Positions 1-8,947 of a stretch of 33,974 bases of DNA are shown here, in pieces. Position numbers and translations under genes: made by a program. The stretch is from an uncultured Oscillospiraceae bacterium (GTDB taxonomy: Bacteria > Bacillota_A > Clostridia > Oscillospirales > Oscillospiraceae). Numbering within the stretch: position 1 is the stretch's first letter; each line of letters begins with the position of its first letter. The notes under the pieces are model-generated. The model ran no database searches and was not told the origin of the DNA. It saw only the letters and a program-made list of their open reading frames with translations. The DNA lies in contig CALXGC010000023.1 of NCBI GenBank assembly GCA_944387755.1, forward strand, positions 1 to 33,974, read 5' to 3'.

Positions 1-12
1 ATTCTGCATGAC

Positions 13-64
13 AAAAAACCTCCCGCCCAGGTGATACAATCAGTATCTCCTGGGCGGGAGGTTT
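13..64 (-). terminator. Rho-independent terminator of the Mrp/Mbh-like operon
   Basis: Positions 16-31 and 49-64 form a perfect 16-bp inverted repeat (core CCTGGGCGGGAGG) around a 17-nt loop. On the minus strand the hairpin is followed by a run of T (complement of 13-18). It lies about 30 bp after the stop codon of the last antiporter gene, so it closes that operon. A shorter T run on the plus side could give weak bidirectional function. Confidence 0.93.
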
Positions 65-94
65 CATACTTTCCGGCGGCAGGCAACAGGCTTT

Positions 95-2125
95 TTATCC
101 CTGCATTCCATACAGGAGGATAAACAGCAGTCCAAAAGCCAGGCCAAGCCCTGTTAAAATCAGTCCAAAGGCCAGGGAATTGACGAATCCCCCCGACAGG
201 TGCGGGTCGTCCTCATAGTAGGCAAAGTGGTAGTCGTCCGCCGCCTGCTCCACAGAGGGAGGCGGCGTATAGGCGTTTCCGGTCAGGCGGACGGCCGCTC
301 CATCCCGAAGCTGCCTCCACCGGCGAAACAGGGCGTCCGCCAGGCGGGGCGCCCCCTGGAACAGCAGGCGGGGCAGCAGCCGGTCCACCAGAGTGGCCAG
401 CACAACCGCCGCCTTGGACAGGAAATTCAGCGCCGGCCGGTAGACACCGTACTCCAGATTCAGCCAGGGAGGAATGGGGTCAAAGTACTTCCGCCGGCGA
501 ATCAGCAGCAGGCGGACCACCAGAAGATAGACCGCAGCGCCAATGGCCAGAGAAGTCCCGGCGCCCTCCAGATTGACCGTGGAGAAGTAGTCCACCGCGT
601 GGGCCGGAGGATGTCCGTGGAGAAAGCTCCGGGCAGAGGCGGCGATGGCGTCCATGGTGATATTTGGCTCCGTCCCCAGGCGGAGCATCACCAGCAGATA
701 GCACAGCAGCACAATCGCCGACGGGGAGGCGATGTAGCGCTCCCCCTGTCCGCCCCACTTCCTGTCCAGAATTTCCTGGGGAAGGGGGTTTTTCTCGATG
801 AACAGGCAGATGAACAGCTTGAGCATATAGGCCAGCGTCAGGCCGCCGCTGAACAGGAACAAAATCTCCAGGGCGGAGAACAGCGTCCCATACGCCCCCG
901 CCATGGGAATATACTCCACAATGCTCTCGTGGAGGAGGGTCTTGCTCACATAGCCGTTCAGCATGGGAAGTCCCGCCAGGCTGAGCATAGGCACGCCCAT
1001 CAGCAGGGCCAGCAGAGGCTTTCCCCGGCCAAAGCCCCGGATTTCATTCAAATCGAAGGAGTGGGTGGACAGGTGGATGATGCCCGCCAGGGGAAAGAGG
1101 ACCATCTTGATGAGGGAGTGGTTCACAATGTGGAGAATGGTCCCGTCCACCGCCAGGGCGTTGTGCTCCCCCAGCAGGCACTGCATGGCCGTCCCCACCA
1201 GGATAAAGCCCATCTGGGAGATGGAGGAGCAGGCCAGCGTGCGCTTCAAATCCACCGAGCACACCGCCAGCGCCGCCCCCAGCACCATGGTGACGGCTCC
1301 AATGGCCGCCAGCAGCAGCCCCCAGGACCCGTCGTGGAGGAAGACCGTGGTGGAGAGCACCAGAATTCCATATACGCCGGTCTTGATGATAATACCGGAC
1401 AGCACCGCCGAGGCGGGCGCCGGAGCCGCCGGATGGGCGGTGGGCAGCCAGATATGCAGGGGAAACGCGCCCGCCTTGGCTCCAAAGCCCACCAGCACCA
1501 GAATGGCGCCCACCCACAGCACGCTCCTGTCAGCCGCCGCCGCGGCGGCCCCCATCTGGTCCAGATCCAGCGTACCGAGCTGCCAGTACAGCAGGAACAG
1601 GCCCGACAGCGCCGCCAGACCGCCGATCACCGCCACCGCCAGATAGGTCTCACCCGCCCGCAGCGCCGGGACCTCCTCGGTCTGAATCACCAGCACAAAG
1701 GACGTGAACGACATCACTTCAAAGAAGAGGAACGCCGTAAACAGGTCGGCCGACAGGAACACGCCCATGGTCGCACCCAGGGTCAGCAGCCAGAAGAAGT
1801 AAAACCGGTTCTGTTTTTTGACATGGACCATGTACTCCCGGCAGAACACCGCCGCCGCCATCCAGCCGGTGGCCGTCAAAAGGGCCATCAGCGTATGGAA
1901 CCCGCCCGTCTGAAAGCGGATGCCCAGGACACAGAAGCCCTCCACCGCCACCGACACGCCGGCCAGCTCCGGGTTGCTCCAGATGGCCAGCACCAGCAGC
2001 AGCTCCATGGCGGAGGCCGACAGGACGAACATGTCGCGGGCTTTTTCCTGCCAGCGGCCCACCAGATAGGCAAACAGACCCGCCAGCATGGGGAAAAACA
2101 CCGGAAACAGCAGAAAACGCGGCAT
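95..2125 (-). CDS. Proton-conducting transporter subunit, NuoL/MrpA-like (pump subunit 4)
   Basis: This is a large polytopic membrane protein of 676 residues in the complex I antiporter-like subunit family, which moves protons or Na+ across the membrane. The diagnostic pattern is present: a TM5 glutamate in FFEVMSF (E136), the TM7 lysine in GFGAKAGAFPLH (K217), the loop WLPTAHPAAPAPASA, a TM8 lysine (K248) and a later buried lysine in NHSLIK (K340). The C-terminal part beyond about residue 480 adds two further membrane stretches and a hydrophilic segment, making it the longest of the four pump subunits. The ATG at 2125 follows GGAGGTGAAGAG. It is the last gene of the operon, before the terminator. 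Whether H+, Na+ or both are moved cannot be read from the sequence. Confidence 0.9.
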   Translation of the reverse strand: MPRFLLFPVFFPMLAGLFAYLVGRWQEKARDMFVLSASAMELLLVLAIWSNPELAGVSVAVEGFCVLGIRFQTGGFHTLMALLTATGWMAAAVFCREYMVHVKKQNRFYFFWLLTLGATMGVFLSADLFTAFLFFEVMSFTSFVLVIQTEEVPALRAGETYLAVAVIGGLAALSGLFLLYWQLGTLDLDQMGAAAAAADRSVLWVGAILVLVGFGAKAGAFPLHIWLPTAHPAAPAPASAVLSGIIIKTGVYGILVLSTTVFLHDGSWGLLLAAIGAVTMVLGAALAVCSVDLKRTLACSSISQMGFILVGTAMQCLLGEHNALAVDGTILHIVNHSLIKMVLFPLAGIIHLSTHSFDLNEIRGFGRGKPLLALLMGVPMLSLAGLPMLNGYVSKTLLHESIVEYIPMAGAYGTLFSALEILFLFSGGLTLAYMLKLFICLFIEKNPLPQEILDRKWGGQGERYIASPSAIVLLCYLLVMLRLGTEPNITMDAIAASARSFLHGHPPAHAVDYFSTVNLEGAGTSLAIGAAVYLLVVRLLLIRRRKYFDPIPPWLNLEYGVYRPALNFLSKAAVVLATLVDRLLPRLLFQGAPRLADALFRRWRQLRDGAAVRLTGNAYTPPPSVEQAADDYHFAYYEDDPHLSGGFVNSLAFGLILTGLGLAFGLLFILLYGMQG

Positions 2126-2146
2126 CTCTTCACCTCCCTTTTCAGC

Positions 2147-3607
2147 TTACAGCAGCAGCGCGGACACCGCCTGCACCAGCCGCCCCGCTCCCAGGCCCAG
2201 GAGCACCGACCCGGCGGAGAGCACCGTCAGCGGCGCCGTCATCCGCAGGCCGGGGTCCCGGCGGGCCCGCCGGGGCACCTGCACTGAGAGCTGCCGGTTC
2301 TGCCTTGGGAAGAAGGCCAGCAGCACAATCTGCATCAGGTACAGGGCGGTGAGCACCGCCGAGACAATCAGCGCCGCCGCCCCCAAATATCCAATCCACT
2401 CCTCCAGGCCGGCCGCCGCCGTGGCCAGCAGCCACTTGCTGGTAAAGCCCGCCAGAGGCGGCACCCCCATCAGCCCCAGCGCGGCCACGGAGAAGCTGCC
2501 GAAGACCACCGGCATCAGCACGCCGCAGCCCTCCACGTCGGGGACAAAGTCCCGGTGCATTTTATAGTGCACCGCCCCCGCGCAGAAGAACAGCGTGATC
2601 TTCAGCACCGCGTGGAATACCAGATGGGCCATCCCGGCCACCAGCCCCGCCGTGGTCAGCGTCGTGACGCCCAGCAGGATATAGGACAGATTGCTGATGG
2701 TGGACCAGGCCAGCCGCCGCTTGAAGTGCTTGGTGCGCAGCGCCTTGGAGGAGGCATAGACGATGGTGAAAATGGCCGCGCCCATCACCAGGTACTGGCA
2801 CCAGCTCCCCCGCAGCAGATCCGGCCCAAAGCCGTACCAGGTAATCCGCGTCACCGCGAAGGCCCCCGCCTTCACCACCGCCACCGCGTGGAGCAGGGCC
2901 GTCACCGGCGTGGGGGCCACGGAGGCCCGCAGCAGCCACTTGTGGCCGGGGAACACCGCCGCCTTCACGCCGAAGCCAAAGAAGCCCAGCACATAGGCCA
3001 GACGGAGCGTCTCCGCCTTGTCCTCCGCCACCACCACGCTTCCGCCGAACTGGAAAAACAGCGAGCCGTGCTCAATCAGCATGGTCATGGCGATAAAGCC
3101 CAGGGCCGCGCCGCACATGGAGTAGGTCAGATAGACCCGCCCGGCGTACCGCGCCTTGCTGTCCATGGCGTGCATCACCAGGGGCAGCGTGGCCAGGGTC
3201 AGCAGCTCATAGAAGAGGTACAGCGTGAGGATGTTTGCCGCAAAGGCAATCCCCAGGGTCACGCCGAAGCTGACGAGGTAGAAGGTAAAAAACCGGTTTT
3301 CGCTTCCCTCCCGGCTCATATACTCCACGGCATACAGACAGGCCAGCGGCCACAGCACCGACACCAGCGCCGCAAAAATACAGGACAGCCCGTCCACCCG
3401 CAGGGCGATGGTCAGCGTCCCCCGCAGCGGCAGCAGCAGCAGAATGCCGGCGTCCCGGAGGGTGATCACCGCCGTCAGGGCGCAGGCCCCCGTCAGGCAG
3501 GCCGCGCCCACCACAAAATGCTGCCGCACCAGGCGGCTCTCCGGCCTCCAGAGGGCCAGAATTCCGCCGGCCGCAATGGGCAGCAGAATGGCCAACACCA
3601 TCCACAC
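2147..3607 (-). CDS. Proton-conducting transporter subunit, divergent MrpD/NuoN-like (pump subunit 3)
   Basis: This is a polytopic membrane protein of 486 residues in the NuoL/M/N-MrpA/D family. The TM5 glutamate (FYELLTL, E134) and TM7 lysine (GFGVKAAVFPGH, K215) are kept, with a further TM8 lysine (K246). The loop normally reading WLPxAHPxAPxPxSAxLSG is altered here to KWLLRASVAPTPVTALLH, so this copy is the most divergent of the four at that site. A GTG start at 3607 is preferred because GGAGGG sits six bases upstream; an ATG at 3601 would be too far from it. It is cotranscribed with its neighbours, with 21 bp to the next gene. Its role is inferred to be an ion-translocating or structural channel subunit. 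Confidence 0.87.
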   Translation of the reverse strand: MWMVLAILLPIAAGGILALWRPESRLVRQHFVVGAACLTGACALTAVITLRDAGILLLLPLRGTLTIALRVDGLSCIFAALVSVLWPLACLYAVEYMSREGSENRFFTFYLVSFGVTLGIAFAANILTLYLFYELLTLATLPLVMHAMDSKARYAGRVYLTYSMCGAALGFIAMTMLIEHGSLFFQFGGSVVVAEDKAETLRLAYVLGFFGFGVKAAVFPGHKWLLRASVAPTPVTALLHAVAVVKAGAFAVTRITWYGFGPDLLRGSWCQYLVMGAAIFTIVYASSKALRTKHFKRRLAWSTISNLSYILLGVTTLTTAGLVAGMAHLVFHAVLKITLFFCAGAVHYKMHRDFVPDVEGCGVLMPVVFGSFSVAALGLMGVPPLAGFTSKWLLATAAAGLEEWIGYLGAAALIVSAVLTALYLMQIVLLAFFPRQNRQLSVQVPRRARRDPGLRMTAPLTVLSAGSVLLGLGAGRLVQAVSALLL

Positions 3608-3649
3608 GTTTCTCCCTCCTCTTGTTCCGTCTCCCGGAGCGGCCCCATC

Positions 3650-5119
3650 TTATTGGAACACCGCCCCCACCACCGCGCTCAGGGTGGGCTCCATGACGCC
3701 GGGGAACATCCCCAGCACCACCGCCGCCGCCGTCACCACGCACAGCCCGCTCCACATCAGCCAGGTATTCCGCTGCCGGACCACAGACTGCCGGTCGAAG
3801 TCCTGGCCGGGGAAAAACGCCCGCACAGAGATGGGCAGCAGGTACCCCGCCGTCAGCAGGGCGGACGCCATCAGCACGCCGATTCCCAGGAACGCAAAGG
3901 CTCCTCCGTCCGCCGCCAGCGCTCCCTCCGCCAGAAACCACTTGCTCACAAAGCCGCCTGTGGGGGGAATTCCGATGAGGGACAGGGAGGCCAGCGTAAA
4001 GCACCACATGGTCACGCTGTAGGCCCCGCCCACGCCCCGCAGCTGAGAGACCTGGGTCAGGTGGGTCTGATAGATAATCGCGCCTGTGGCCATAAACAGC
4101 GCGTTTTTCGCAATGGCATGAAATACGGCCTGGAATATTGCTCCCTCCAGCGCCAGGGGGTGAAAGAGCATCAGGCCGAAGATCACATAGGAGACCTGAC
4201 TGACGGTGGAGTAGGCCAGGCGCTTTTTCAGCGTGTCCTCCCGCAGCGCCAGAGAGGAGCCCATAAACACTGTAATCAGCGCCAGGACCAGCACCGCCTG
4301 CTGCGCCCAGGAGCCGTCCAAAAAAGACCAGCCGAACAAATAATAGGCCACCCGCATCAGGGCCAGCACGCCCATCTTGGTTATCAGGCCGGAGAGCACC
4401 GCCGAGGCGGGGGCCGGCGCCACCGGATGGGCGATGGGCAGCCAGGCGTGGAGGGGGAACATGCCCGCCTTACAGCCAAAGCCCACCGCCATCACAAAGA
4501 ACACCAGAAGCAGCACTCCCCGGTCCTCCCCCGCCCGCGCCAGATCCAGCACGCCGCCGGGGGTAAACAGGTCGGTGGTGCAGTAGTCCTGGAGGACGAA
4601 CAGGCCCAGCAGGCCCAGCCCCGCCCCGGCCACCGAGAAGCCCAGATACCGGTAGGCCGCGTCAAAGGCCTTTCGTGTGCCGATGTGGAGCACCAGCGGC
4701 ACAGAGAGCAGGGTCATCATCTCATAAAATCCGTAGAGCGTCACCAGGTTGCCCGCAAAGCAGACCCCCATCATGGCCCCCAGGGTCATGAGGTAGAAGC
4801 CAAAGAAGCGCTCCCGGTGGCCCTCATGGTTCATATACTCAAAGGAAAACACCGCCACCGCCAGCCAGATGGCGCAGATCAGCACCGCGAACAGCCGCCC
4901 CAGGGCGTCCGCCTGAAGCACCATCCGCACGCCTCCGGCCAGAGCCAGCACCTCGGCGGGGGCCTGCGCACGAACGCCGAGAAACGCCGTCAGCCCCAGC
5001 TGAAGCAGCAGCAGGAAAAAGATGACCCGGCGGCGGAGTTTCATATTGTGAATGCCCAACACGGCCAGCCCCCCCGCTATGGGGAGCAGAATGGGCAGCA
5101 GCAGCCAGCAGCCCGACAT
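3650..5119 (-). CDS. Proton-conducting transporter subunit, MrpD/MbhH-like (pump subunit 2)
   Basis: This is a canonical antiporter-like membrane subunit of about 489 residues. Key features with the ATG at 5119 are the TM5 glutamate in GFYEMMTL (E133), K217 in VGFGCKAGMFPLH, the loop WLPIAHPVAPAPASA, and K248. This is the best match among the four to MrpD/MbhH, the ion-translocating subunit of Mrp antiporters and membrane-bound hydrogenases. The start at 5119 is chosen because AGGAGG lies seven bases upstream; the reading frame stays open to 5161 but lacks a ribosome binding site there. It sits in the middle of the pump-subunit block. Confidence 0.88.
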   Translation of the reverse strand: MSGCWLLLPILLPIAGGLAVLGIHNMKLRRRVIFFLLLLQLGLTAFLGVRAQAPAEVLALAGGVRMVLQADALGRLFAVLICAIWLAVAVFSFEYMNHEGHRERFFGFYLMTLGAMMGVCFAGNLVTLYGFYEMMTLLSVPLVLHIGTRKAFDAAYRYLGFSVAGAGLGLLGLFVLQDYCTTDLFTPGGVLDLARAGEDRGVLLLVFFVMAVGFGCKAGMFPLHAWLPIAHPVAPAPASAVLSGLITKMGVLALMRVAYYLFGWSFLDGSWAQQAVLVLALITVFMGSSLALREDTLKKRLAYSTVSQVSYVIFGLMLFHPLALEGAIFQAVFHAIAKNALFMATGAIIYQTHLTQVSQLRGVGGAYSVTMWCFTLASLSLIGIPPTGGFVSKWFLAEGALAADGGAFAFLGIGVLMASALLTAGYLLPISVRAFFPGQDFDRQSVVRQRNTWLMWSGLCVVTAAAVVLGMFPGVMEPTLSAVVGAVFQ

Positions 5120-5147
5120 CCCGTCGCCTCCTCTCTTATCCGTGGAA

Positions 5148-6641
5148 TTAAAACAGGGCAAACCCCTGACGGAGCAGCTCCCGGACCGGCCCCATGGCCG
5201 TGCCCAGAAACACGTTGCAGCCCAGCAGAATCACCAGCGCGGCCTTGCCCGCCGGGTCCCGCCGGTCCAGCACCAGAGGCAGCTCCTCCGAGGTCCTCCG
5301 CCGGCCCCAGATGGCCAAAATGGCGGGGATATAGTACATGGCGTTGAGCACCGAGCTGGCAGCCAGCCCAAACAGGGCGGGGAAGGTCTGCCAGTCCGCA
5401 TCCAGCGCGGCGGCGGCAATGCAGTACTTCGCGGAGAAGCCGGCCAGCAGGGGAATGCCGCACAGGGACAGCCCGCCCACCGTGAAGGCAAGCCCTCCCA
5501 GCGGGGACAGCCGGGCCGCCCCCCGCAGCTCCCCCCAGTAGTGGCCGCCGGAGGCCTGAATCATCTCCCCGGCTCCCAGGAAAATCATGGATTTGGTCAT
5601 GGCGTGGGCCAGCACCTGATAACAGGCGGCAATCAGCCCCTCCCTGCTTCCCAGCCCCATGGCCAGAAAAATATAGGAGATCTGCGCCGAGGAGGAGTAG
5701 GCAATCATCCGCTTGACCTCCTCCTGCCGCCGGGCAGCCACCGAGGCAAACAGCATTCCCGCCAGCCCCAGCAGAAACAGCAGGTCGTCCATGCACACAG
5801 ACACCAGCAGGCTCCTGCCGAACACCCGGAGAATCAGTTTGAACAGCAGCACAATGTACCCCTTCAGCACCAGACCGGACAGGATGGCGCTGGAGGCGGT
5901 AAAGGCGCTGGCATGGGCGTCGGGCAGCCAGGCGTGGAAGGGGAACTGGGCGCTCTTAATGGACAGGCCCAGAGTCATCAGCAGGGCGGACACCACCAGC
6001 GGAAGCCGGTAGCTCCCCTCCCGCACCAGCTCCCCCACCGCCTGTTCCAGGCCGGAGAAGAGCAGGTGCCCAGTCAGGCAGTATAAAATAGAGATGCCCA
6101 GCAGAATCAGGCCGGAGCCCAGACAGCTGAAAATCAAATACCGGATGGCAGACACCACCGACCGCCCGGTCCCCTTGGCCGCCACCGCAATGCAGGCGGC
6201 CACCGCCATAATCTCCACGAAGACATAGCCGGTGAACAGGTCGTCTGTATAGACCATGGCCAGCAGCGCCCCAAACAGGAGCTGCATCAGCAGGCAGTAC
6301 CACCGCAGCTGATCCGAGCGCAGAGACTTCTCCAGCTCCTGCGCCCCTCCGGTGAGGGAGAGGACCATCACCGCGCTGAAAACCAGCGCCAGCACCGCCT
6401 CCAGCGGCCCCGCCCGCAGCTCATTGCCCCAGGGAGCGGGGAAATGCCCCATGGTAAAGGCAAAGCTCATCCCCAGCCGGCGGAAGGTCCACAGCAGCCA
6501 GGCCGACCCCAGCCCCACGGCCAGCTGCACCCCCCGCACCAGGTCCAGGGCACGCTTTCCGCTGCCCAGCAGGGGGACCAGAAGAGCGCTGGCCAGGGTC
6601 AGCATGACGCTGAGAAATGGAATGTTATAGGATAAGGCCAA
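5148..6641 (-). CDS. Proton-conducting transporter subunit, NuoN/MrpD-like (pump subunit 1)
   Basis: This is a polytopic membrane protein of 497 residues. It has a TM5 glutamate (GYVFVEIMAV, E143), the TM7 lysine in GLSIKSAQFPFHAWLPDAH (K229) and a TM8 lysine (K260), the proton-path residues of the complex I/Mrp antiporter family. The TTG start at 6641 is supported by a GGGGGAG Shine-Dalgarno five to six bases upstream. It directly follows the NuoK/MrpC gene, the position MrpD has in bacterial mrp operons. The product likely forms the membrane arm together with the three other pump subunits. Confidence 0.87.
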   Translation of the reverse strand: MALSYNIPFLSVMLTLASALLVPLLGSGKRALDLVRGVQLAVGLGSAWLLWTFRRLGMSFAFTMGHFPAPWGNELRAGPLEAVLALVFSAVMVLSLTGGAQELEKSLRSDQLRWYCLLMQLLFGALLAMVYTDDLFTGYVFVEIMAVAACIAVAAKGTGRSVVSAIRYLIFSCLGSGLILLGISILYCLTGHLLFSGLEQAVGELVREGSYRLPLVVSALLMTLGLSIKSAQFPFHAWLPDAHASAFTASSAILSGLVLKGYIVLLFKLILRVFGRSLLVSVCMDDLLFLLGLAGMLFASVAARRQEEVKRMIAYSSSAQISYIFLAMGLGSREGLIAACYQVLAHAMTKSMIFLGAGEMIQASGGHYWGELRGAARLSPLGGLAFTVGGLSLCGIPLLAGFSAKYCIAAAALDADWQTFPALFGLAASSVLNAMYYIPAILAIWGRRRTSEELPLVLDRRDPAGKAALVILLGCNVFLGTAMGPVRELLRQGFALF

Positions 6642-6659
6642 CGACGCTCCCCCTCCCGT

Positions 6660-7052
6660 CTATTTTGGATTTTGGATGTGCTCCTCCCGGTCCTCCCGCG
6701 CCAGCATCAAAATCACGTCCAGATTGACGCTGTGATACCGCCGGTAGAGCCGGTGGGTAAGCGCCAGAAACAGCGCCGTGGTGCTCACCGCCACCACAAT
6801 TCCGGTGAGCACCAGGCCGCTGGGCACCGGATTGATATAGGCCTGAGCCGGCGTCCCCGCCTCTACCATAGGGGCCCCGCCCCCATCCACATAGCCCATG
6901 GCCGCCAGAAACAGGAAAACCGCCGTATCCATCAGATTCAGCCCAATGATTTTTTTAATCAGGTTGGGGTGCAGAAACAGCGTCACCAGACCAATGCTGA
7001 ACAGCACCACCGCCGCCGCGTAATACCGCTGCTCCAACAGCGTCTCCAGCAC
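6660..7052 (-). CDS. mrpC: MrpC/NuoK-like small membrane subunit
   Basis: The protein has about 130 residues and three predicted membrane helices, matching the NuoK/MrpC/MbhG family. Visible signatures are NLIKKIIGLNLMDTAVFLF in the middle and VSTTALFLALTHRLYRRY near the end. In Mrp antiporters this subunit sits between the small subunits and MrpD. The GTG at 7052 is the chosen start: it follows GGAGAGGAGG by seven bases and begins two bases after the stop of the upstream gene. The frame is open further upstream, but that stretch is a shadow of the neighbour and has no Shine-Dalgarno. Confidence 0.9.
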   Translation of the reverse strand: MLETLLEQRYYAAAVVLFSIGLVTLFLHPNLIKKIIGLNLMDTAVFLFLAAMGYVDGGGAPMVEAGTPAQAYINPVPSGLVLTGIVVAVSTTALFLALTHRLYRRYHSVNLDVILMLAREDREEHIQNPK

Positions 7053-7054
7053 AG

Positions 7055-8074
7055 TCAGTCCTCCTCTCCTTCGCCCTCCAGAAACAGGGTGTAAAACGTA
7101 TACATGGTACAGGCCACAATAATCCCCACGCAGATGTTCAGGGGCAGAATCAGTCCGCCGCTGAGCAGTTCTCCCGGCACGCCCTTGGGGATGTCCCAGC
7201 CAACATGGTTGCCGCCGGTGAAGAAGGAGTACCCCTTCATCCCCGCATAGGCCAGCAGGCACGCCGCCGTCAGCCAGGTGGTGCGCCGGCCCGGAAGGAG
7301 CTGTTCCATCCGCTCCTCCCCCAGCACCAGCGAGGCCAGAATCAGGCCGGCCCCCAGCACCGCGCCGCCGGAAAAACCTCCGCCGGGGCTCAGGTGGCCG
7401 TTGAGGACAATATACACGCCGAACATCAGAATTACCGGCAGCAGCCCCCGCCCCAGCAGGCTGGTGAGCTCATCCGGCCCCCGAAAGGTCCGGACGCGCC
7501 GCCGGGGATTGTTCAGCAGCAGAATTGTGCTGGCCGCGGCGGCAAAGAGCACCGCCGACTCGCCGAAGGTGTCGAAGGCCCGGTAGTCCAAAATCATGCC
7601 GGTGACGGCGTTGACCGCGCCGGTCTCCTCCGCGCCCTGCTCCAGATAGCGCTGGGAGACCTCGTTGACGCCGGGGGCCTGGGGATCTCCAAAGGCCGGC
7701 AGGCTCAGCGCCGTCAGCAGAAACACGCCGGCCAGCACCAGCGTCACGCCGACGGCCAGCACCCAGTATACCCGCAGCTCCCGGCGCAGCAGGCCGGGGC
7801 GGGGCTTGGGCTCCTGGGGGCGGACCTCCGCCCGCTGGGGAACCTGAGGACTGTGGGCGGTGTCGGGAATCAGCCCCTTCTCCTTCCGCTCCCGCCAGCG
7901 CATCAGCCGGTAGGCGCCGAATTCCAGATAGCCGTGGGCCTCGATATACTCCAGGTACTCCTGAAACTCCTGCCGCTCCGGGTCCTCCGGGCCCTCCGGG
8001 CCGTCCGGCTCGTCGCCTCCGGCCCAGCGGAGAAATCGCTCGTACCAGCTCTCCTGGGGTCTTTCACTCCTCAT
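7055..8074 (-). CDS. mrpB: MbhE-MrpB (MnhB) fusion subunit with hydrophilic N-terminal extension
   Basis: The protein has about 339 residues in three parts. Residues 1 to about 95 are hydrophilic and rich in Glu, Pro and Arg, with no membrane helix. The middle matches MbhE: it has LPAFGDP, then EETGAVNAVTGMILDYRAFDTFGE. The C-terminal part is MrpB/MbhF, with VLNGHLSPGGGFSGGAV. Archaeal Mbh complexes carry MbhE and MbhF as separate proteins, while bacterial Mrp carries MbhE-like sequence at the end of MrpA, so this fusion is a hybrid arrangement. The ATG at 8074 is preferred over TTG 8083 for Shine-Dalgarno spacing (GAGGGGG). The start overlaps the end of the upstream gene by 11 bp. Confidence 0.86.
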   Translation of the reverse strand: MRSERPQESWYERFLRWAGGDEPDGPEGPEDPERQEFQEYLEYIEAHGYLEFGAYRLMRWRERKEKGLIPDTAHSPQVPQRAEVRPQEPKPRPGLLRRELRVYWVLAVGVTLVLAGVFLLTALSLPAFGDPQAPGVNEVSQRYLEQGAEETGAVNAVTGMILDYRAFDTFGESAVLFAAAASTILLLNNPRRRVRTFRGPDELTSLLGRGLLPVILMFGVYIVLNGHLSPGGGFSGGAVLGAGLILASLVLGEERMEQLLPGRRTTWLTAACLLAYAGMKGYSFFTGGNHVGWDIPKGVPGELLSGGLILPLNICVGIIVACTMYTFYTLFLEGEGEED

Positions 8075-8315
8075 CCCGTTCAATCCCCCTCAGCGCCTTG
8101 ATTTTCCGCAGGGTGAGGAAAAACAGCAGGCTGGTGACGCCGGCGCCCACCGCCGCCTCCGTCACCGCCAGGTCCGGCGATTCCAGCAGAAACCACAAAA
8201 TGGACATCACCGCCGAATATCCCATAAAAATAATCACTGCGGACACCAGCCGCCTGCACAGCACGGCGGCCACGGCGCAGCAGATCAGAGAGACCAGCAG
8301 AAGAAGTTCCAGCAC
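8064..8315 (-). CDS. MbhD-like small membrane subunit (DUF4040 type)
   Basis: This short membrane protein of about 83 residues has three hydrophobic segments. The stretch SPDLAVTEAAVGAGVTSLLF is characteristic of the MbhD/DUF4040 domain, which in bacterial Mrp systems is part of the MrpA C-terminus but stands alone in archaeal Mbh. The GTG at 8315 follows AGGAG by eight bases; a GTG at 8321 overlapping the previous stop is an alternative giving two more residues. Its position between MrpG and the MbhE-MrpB fusion equals the archaeal order C-D-E-F. The C-terminus is charged. Confidence 0.85.
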   Translation of the reverse strand: MLELLLLVSLICCAVAAVLCRRLVSAVIIFMGYSAVMSILWFLLESPDLAVTEAAVGAGVTSLLFFLTLRKIKALRGIERDEE

Positions 8316-8317
8316 AA

Positions 8318-8647
8318 TCACAGCTCCTGCTCCCCCTCTCCCGGAAGCTGGTCCGGTTCCAGCTCCAGTCCCGTAATGACCTCCATCCGGGCGATCAAAT
8401 GGGCGGATACCGGATTCACCGCCCACAAAATGACCGCCGCCAGCACCAGCTTGGCGGAGTGCACGGTAAAGCCGCACAGCACCAGCAGTCCCGCCGTCAC
8501 CAGAAACAGCCCCAGCGTGTCCGCCAGGGCGGTGGCCTGCAGCAGCTCCAGCGTCCGCCGGAAGCGGAACAGCCCCACGGCGGCGAGGATGACCACCAGC
8601 ACGCCCAGGCTCAGCAGCACCGCCGCCGCTCCAATCCGTATGGTCAT
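8318..8647 (-). CDS. mrpG: MrpG (MnhG/MbhC) antiporter subunit
   Basis: The protein has about 109 residues. The N-terminal helix is followed by the basic turn LFRFRRTLELLQATALADTLG and then two more helices, as in the MnhG/MrpG family, where the motif around RxxxxxERxHAxxxxxTLG is conserved. The ATG at 8647 overlaps the stop of mrpF (ATGA), a sign of translational coupling. The C-terminal tail is acidic. The longer open frame upstream is a shadow inside mrpF. Confidence 0.88.
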   Translation of the reverse strand: MTIRIGAAAVLLSLGVLVVILAAVGLFRFRRTLELLQATALADTLGLFLVTAGLLVLCGFTVHSAKLVLAAVILWAVNPVSAHLIARMEVITGLELEPDQLPGEGEQEL

Positions 8648-8946
8648 GGACGCCCCCTCCTCTTCTCCCGGTGCCGCTTCACGGAGATCCGGCTGAGCAC
8701 CGCCACCGCCAGCAAATTCAAAAGGCCGTATAAAATGGCCACGTCCACCAGATAGGACTCCTCCAGCACATAGGACAAAATGCAGATCATCAGCACCACG
8801 ACGGTGCACAAAAAGTTCAGCGCCGCCAGCCGGGCCGTATATCTGGGGCCCTTCGCCGCCCGAATCAGCGCGGCCAGTATCACCCCGGACAGAATGCACA
8901 GCATTCCAATCAGACACCACCGGAGCTCCGGCGTACAAGCCGCCAT
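8644..8946 (-). CDS. mrpF: MrpF (MnhF/MbhB) antiporter subunit
   Basis: The protein has 100 residues with three predicted membrane helices. The segment IRAAKGPRYTARLAALNFL and the following LVDVAILYGLLNLLAVAVLS are typical of MrpF, whose family shows RxxxGPtxxDRxxAxd and DvAlvyallsFxgtv. The ATG at 8946 follows closely after mrpE. It overlaps mrpG by four bases. It is a small structural subunit of the membrane complex. Confidence 0.88.
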   Translation of the reverse strand: MAACTPELRWCLIGMLCILSGVILAALIRAAKGPRYTARLAALNFLCTVVVLMICILSYVLEESYLVDVAILYGLLNLLAVAVLSRISVKRHREKRRGRP

Positions 8947-8947
8947 G

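Noticed and set aside
200..5347. Long plus-strand open frames opposite the antiporter genes (for example 200-2287 and 2555-5347)
   Set aside because: They are antisense shadows caused by high GC at third codon positions; their translations are rich in Gln, His, Arg and Pro, have no domain pattern and no ribosome binding sites.
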